A stretch of 64,000 nucleotides of DNA from Epiperipatus broadwayi (taxonomy: Eukaryota; Onychophora; Udeonychophora; Euonychophora; Peripatidae): assembly GCA_028023455.1 (NCBI GenBank), contig JAQFVV010000142.1, forward strand, positions 2,167,740 to 2,231,739, given 5' to 3'. The notes below the pieces were generated by a model that did no database searches, was not told the DNA's origin, and was given only the letters and a program-made list of their open reading frames with translations. The translations under genes and the position numbers were made by a program. Positions 59,834 through 64,000 of this stretch are shown piece after piece; the first letter of the stretch is position 1, and the number at the start of each line of letters is the position of its first letter.

Positions 59834-62795
59834 TTATATATTTTTTCTTTTAAATATTTAACCACTTAATTTGATTAATCTCATACTAAATAATCTTTTC
59901 TACTAGCACAGATACTATTTATGTAAATTAAAGTATTAATTATTTGGTTATATTTTTCAAATTTTCAGCTGTTTTAGTTTTTGCATTAAATTTCTATAAA
60001 TAGTTATAGGAATATTTTTTTTTGCTTCATAGCACAAATATATCTATACACACACACACACACATAGTTACTTTTCTCTTACATTTCCATGAAAGACATG
60101 TATATAACTTTTTGTTATAAATATTGTCTCATCAAAAAGAAAATGATGCAATTGTGGGAAAATAACTAATATAAGCCTTAAATATGTTATTAAAGTTAGC
60201 ACTCAGACACAAGTGAATTCTCTAGCTTATATTTCATGTTAAAAATATCTATTTAGACTAAGATTAAGTGCTATTTTAGCATATTCAATAACTATGCATG
60301 CTGGAGAATTTTTCACTAACCACAGCTATATCTATTTCAGAATAGCTTTTTGCATTTTTCTATGCTTTCTTAGATTACATAACAAATTATAATTTATTTT
60401 ATTCAGATTAAAAACTGGTATATTTATTTACAAATGATAGCAATAAATCATTAGCAGTCACTAAAAAAATAATATTGTTTAGCCAAATGTCAAATTAATT
60501 AGATTAATTCATTTATTACTAGGATAATGATATAATAAATCTAACCTTTTTACAGTTTTTTAATAATTTTATTTGATTGTAAGATAATATGAAAGATTTG
60601 AAAATGTGACATACCAGACGAGATACAAATGACAGTAATGTGTCCATGTGAATTTAATAAACTCATATAATCATTCAATTTGACCAAAGAACTGATTCAA
60701 CTATTTATATATATATATATACAGCATATATTCTTAAAGGAATTTGTAGTTCCAGTATCCAATCTTTTTCAGGAAATATTAGTAGATTACTGACATTTAA
60801 TTATAGGTGATCATAATTTTGCAATTTCTAAAATTATTCCAATAGAATAGTAAATAGATATATATTAGAAACATCTTACCACAATTATTTCAGAATATTA
60901 ATAGATATTTTTATTACATCAACTGTATGGCACATCATAAGTGTTACTAAAATAGTTCTTATAATAAAAACCTGATTTTTAATCTGTTTAACTAAGATAT
61001 TGTTTTAAAAATTGTTCTTTATATGCTCTTTTGTACACCTGGTGAGTTTTAGCTTATTTTTATCATTCTTATAGGGTAATAAATTGTTATATCAAGCAGT
61101 GAAGATTTTTTATTTACCTTCCTAAACTTAAAAAAAAATCTAACTTATTTTAAATGTAAAACGTAAGCTTGTGGTTAAGACCTGTAGAAGTCCTTACTAT
61201 CGCCTTTCTACATGCACATTCTTGAGGTTATAGCCTTAGTAAATATTACTTACATAATCAATGTGTAATCAATGTGTGTTTAAATAAATTTATAACTATT
61301 TACATGAATCATTTTCAAACAAAAAAAAATTATATCTATACAATATATGTCTAGTTTTTTTTTTTTTTATGTCAACAACATTATCATCTCTCATATGTTT
61401 TTAGTCATATGCTTTCAACAATACCTTACTTTAGAACCATTTATTATAAACTTGAATTGTCAATGGACATTAAATGGTATAGTATTATTGCTAACCTAGA
61501 CTAGTTTCTGGCTTTTATCTTCATTAATAAGAACATGAATTCAAAGCTGGACCTAATATGCTTATTCATACAGTAATCATTTTTTACTTCTTTATTGTTT
61601 TACCAGTCAATTTTAAAAAATTGTTCAAAAGTTTAATGTAGGCAGTATAAGCAAAAATTAAAGTGGTTGTTTGGAAATATTTAGTAACAGTGTAATTATA
61701 GAAAATAAAAATACTAGCTATAAAGTTAATAATTTTGCTAGGATTGATTTAACTGTAAGAGAGTTAGAAATTCTTGGTACAAAAAAATATAATAGAATAA
61801 ACTTTAAGACAAGTCTCTTTTATATATAGAACTTTACAATATATGGAGATCGACCTGGCGGCATAAATTCAAAAGCTTAGAATTTTTTTTTTCAATTTTA
61901 AACTATTACTTTATATTATATAAAGGATTAAAGGGTCGCTGCTGGATCCTAGTTTTTAATGACAAAGACAAAATCAGAAGCTGGTCGAGAGAGGCTAGTA
62001 TAACATTATATTTTCTGATGTCCAGTTATTATTCAAACTCATATCGCTAGAAATAGAAAATATTTTTTATGCTAAATCATTAATATGTCATCCCTAAATA
62101 ATAGCTTATTTAAAAACCCAAGTCTTAAATGCGTAATATAAGAGTGCAAAAATTTAATATAAGAATATTTTGAAACAGTATTTGTATTATTAAAATTGTT
62201 GTCTAATGCAAGATATATTTTTATTATAAATAGTTTTTATTTCCGTCATATCGAATTTATTACATAATGTCATCTTTAGAGTAACGATTAAATTTAATGG
62301 AATCAACTTTTTTTTTTTAAATTACAGATGCAATTTTCGATAAAAATATTAAATGATCTATTGAATATACAAAAAAAAAGTACAAAAATACTCCCACTTA
62401 TTGTAACTACTGAAATGACAGAAATTGAATAAATATATAATTTAAATTCGTGGCCTAAAAAAATTACATAATTTAGACGCTTACATAACATTATATATCA
62501 GTAAAATAAATAATTAAGTTTAAATATATACTTAAATAAATAATCTAATAACTTCATTGCTCCAGAGATCATAAGAAATTTAGCATAGGAAGTGTCAAAC
62601 TTGAAACGAGTCGAGGAATTACGCTGAATTTAACACATCCTCACTATAGGCAGTCAAAGACATGTTATTTATATCCCTACCACAGCAAATGCTTTTGCAA
62701 TAATTTTTTTACATTTTTTTTTTCTGTTTTGACTAGAAAATTTTTGATCAAATTGTTTTATTTACATGGAAAAAAAATTCTTTTTATTGTATAAA
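59834..62795. other. AT-rich DNA without supported genes
   Basis: Contains a short (AC)n tract (60048-60064) and a fragment near 61490-61560 resembling part of the 12.9-kb MITE (CTAGACTAGTTTCTGGCTTT). The frame at 62303-62491 is low-complexity. Confidence 0.5.
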
Positions 62796-62807
62796 ATGCC
62801 TCTGTTT

Positions 62808-62900
62808 GTCAAGCGTTGGTGGCCGAGTAGTCAGCACAGCTGCCTTACAAACAGTTGTTCCGGGTCGCTTCCCCATTGATGCTTTGACACATGAAAAAAA
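62808..62900 (+). mobile_element. tRNA-derived SINE with clear target duplication
   Basis: GTCAAGCGTTGGTGGCCGAG, anticodon arm GCTGCCTTACAAACAG, shortened variable and T region (CCGGGTCGCTTCC), tail GATGCTTTGACACATG plus A-run. ATGCCTCTGTTT (62796-62807) and ATGCTTCTGTTT (62901-62912) are the target duplication. Confidence 0.92.
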
Positions 62901-62912
62901 ATGCTTCTGTTT

Positions 62913-64000
62913 CTTAATATTCAGCTGAAAGTTATACTATTTCGTTGTTTTTCTCATCTTTTATTAGTTTAATCTTAGTCTGGTTAATTCTTTTTAATTA
63001 GCCTTTATTTATAGCATACTTTATACTATATGGATGTATAATGGGGAAAGTATATTCATTCATAGTCTGGAGTTCTTATAGAACCTAAAAGTTAAATACA
63101 TTTAAACTATAATACAACTACTTACTATTTCTAATAAGTAATAAAATCATATACAGATAATAAACTCAATCTATACATGCTGCACAAACAGAAAATGAAA
63201 TGCTCAACACCAAGTTATACAGTGAAAGGGAGGGTATTAAATAAAAAAATTAAAAATTAAGACTAAAACAACAACCTAAAAAGTATATGTAAGGTTTAAA
63301 TAATGATCTAGATAAATTTAAGTAGTAAAACAACTTCCAAAGGAATAAAACAATAATCTGAAAATTGTATAAAGCTAGTCATGTGACTTATGAACCACAT
63401 GTGAAAACACATGCAACATTATACACTAATGGGTATTAGTTTAATATATCCATGTGCATGCTACTTCTTTCACACTTTGCATTATCTTACAATTATTCAA
63501 AGGGAATTGAGCTAAAATGTTTATAAAGATCTTATAGAGTATAATATAATTTCTTTGACTTAAAAATAATTTTTAAAATATAATTTTTTGTCCTTAAAAG
63601 GATTTAGATACAGTTTATGTGTAAGAATATAGCAAATATATTCAAGTACAATATATAAACTAAATTATTACTTTATTCTTAATAATTTTTTATTAACATT
63701 CACATTATTATTCATTACTCATTATATTAACATTCAATATGTATACTTTTCTTTAATCTATAATATTATTTCTTTTTATTTTTTATTACTAATTATTTTA
63801 AACTATTTTATACCTATCTTCTACTTATATTTTCAAAGCTTAACTATTAATTATTCAAAGTTTTAAATTTTCCAGTTATAGTTCTCTCTTTCTATTTTTT
63901 TATATAATTAAATCTACGCTTCTTTTCAATCTCTACTAATATTATTATTATTTTTTTAATTGTATCAAAATAAATTCCAAGCCTAAATCTCTATTTAATA
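62913..64000. other. AT-rich DNA to the window end
   Basis: No features were recognised. Confidence 0.55.

Noticed and set aside
1-64000. CRISPR arrays, prokaryotic operons or defence systems
   Set aside because: There are no regularly spaced repeats with unique spacers and no gene clusters; all signals are those of an animal nuclear genome.

Overview
The window is extremely AT-rich (by eye about three quarters A+T) and reads as intergenic or intronic DNA of an invertebrate animal nuclear genome. It has long AT and ATT microsatellites, no operon-like gene packing, and a repeat population typical of animals: tRNA-derived SINEs, RTE-type LINEs, Penelope-like elements with a GIY-YIG endonuclease, a Ty3/Gypsy remnant, a Tigger/pogo DNA transposon and several fold-back or MITE-like palindromes. 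I cannot name the species.

Only one intact cellular gene is supported: an uninterrupted 228-codon reading frame on the minus strand at 32150..32836. It carries an L7Ae/L30e-type fold most like NHP2, the H/ACA snoRNP protein, plus a long charged C-terminal tail. A possible short exon near 26378 is noted at low confidence. Most other long reading frames are low-complexity or fall inside repeats.

Layout. 1-9 kb: AT-rich DNA with MITE relics, a nested palindrome (4997-5642) and, 200 bp further on, a 1.8 kb palindrome made of two Penelope-like copies facing away from each other. 9-16 kb: a 164-bp tandem duplication, a stretch of higher GC (10.96-11.66 kb), and copies of a ~460-bp dispersed repeat split by a MITE. 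16-24.8 kb: two decayed RTE-type LINEs and a second, more divergent Penelope-like fragment, all on the minus strand. 25-37 kb: a head-to-head SINE palindrome, the NHP2-like gene, a third RTE relic and a MITE with a SINE inserted at its end. 37.9-39.7 kb: an inverted array of the ~460-bp repeat. 46.8-48.9 kb: a Ty3/Gypsy relic. 56.1-57.4 kb: a Tigger-like transposon that kept both inverted termini but lost its catalytic core. 57.4-64 kb: mostly featureless, with one MITE-like palindrome and two SINEs.

The most noteworthy item is a very short SINE family with at least eleven copies. Its head is nearly a complete tRNA-Gly(UCC), and conserved flanking bases extend the acceptor stem. A second head type has a longer variable region. 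Several copies have clear target-site duplications. No previously undescribed multi-gene system is visible.
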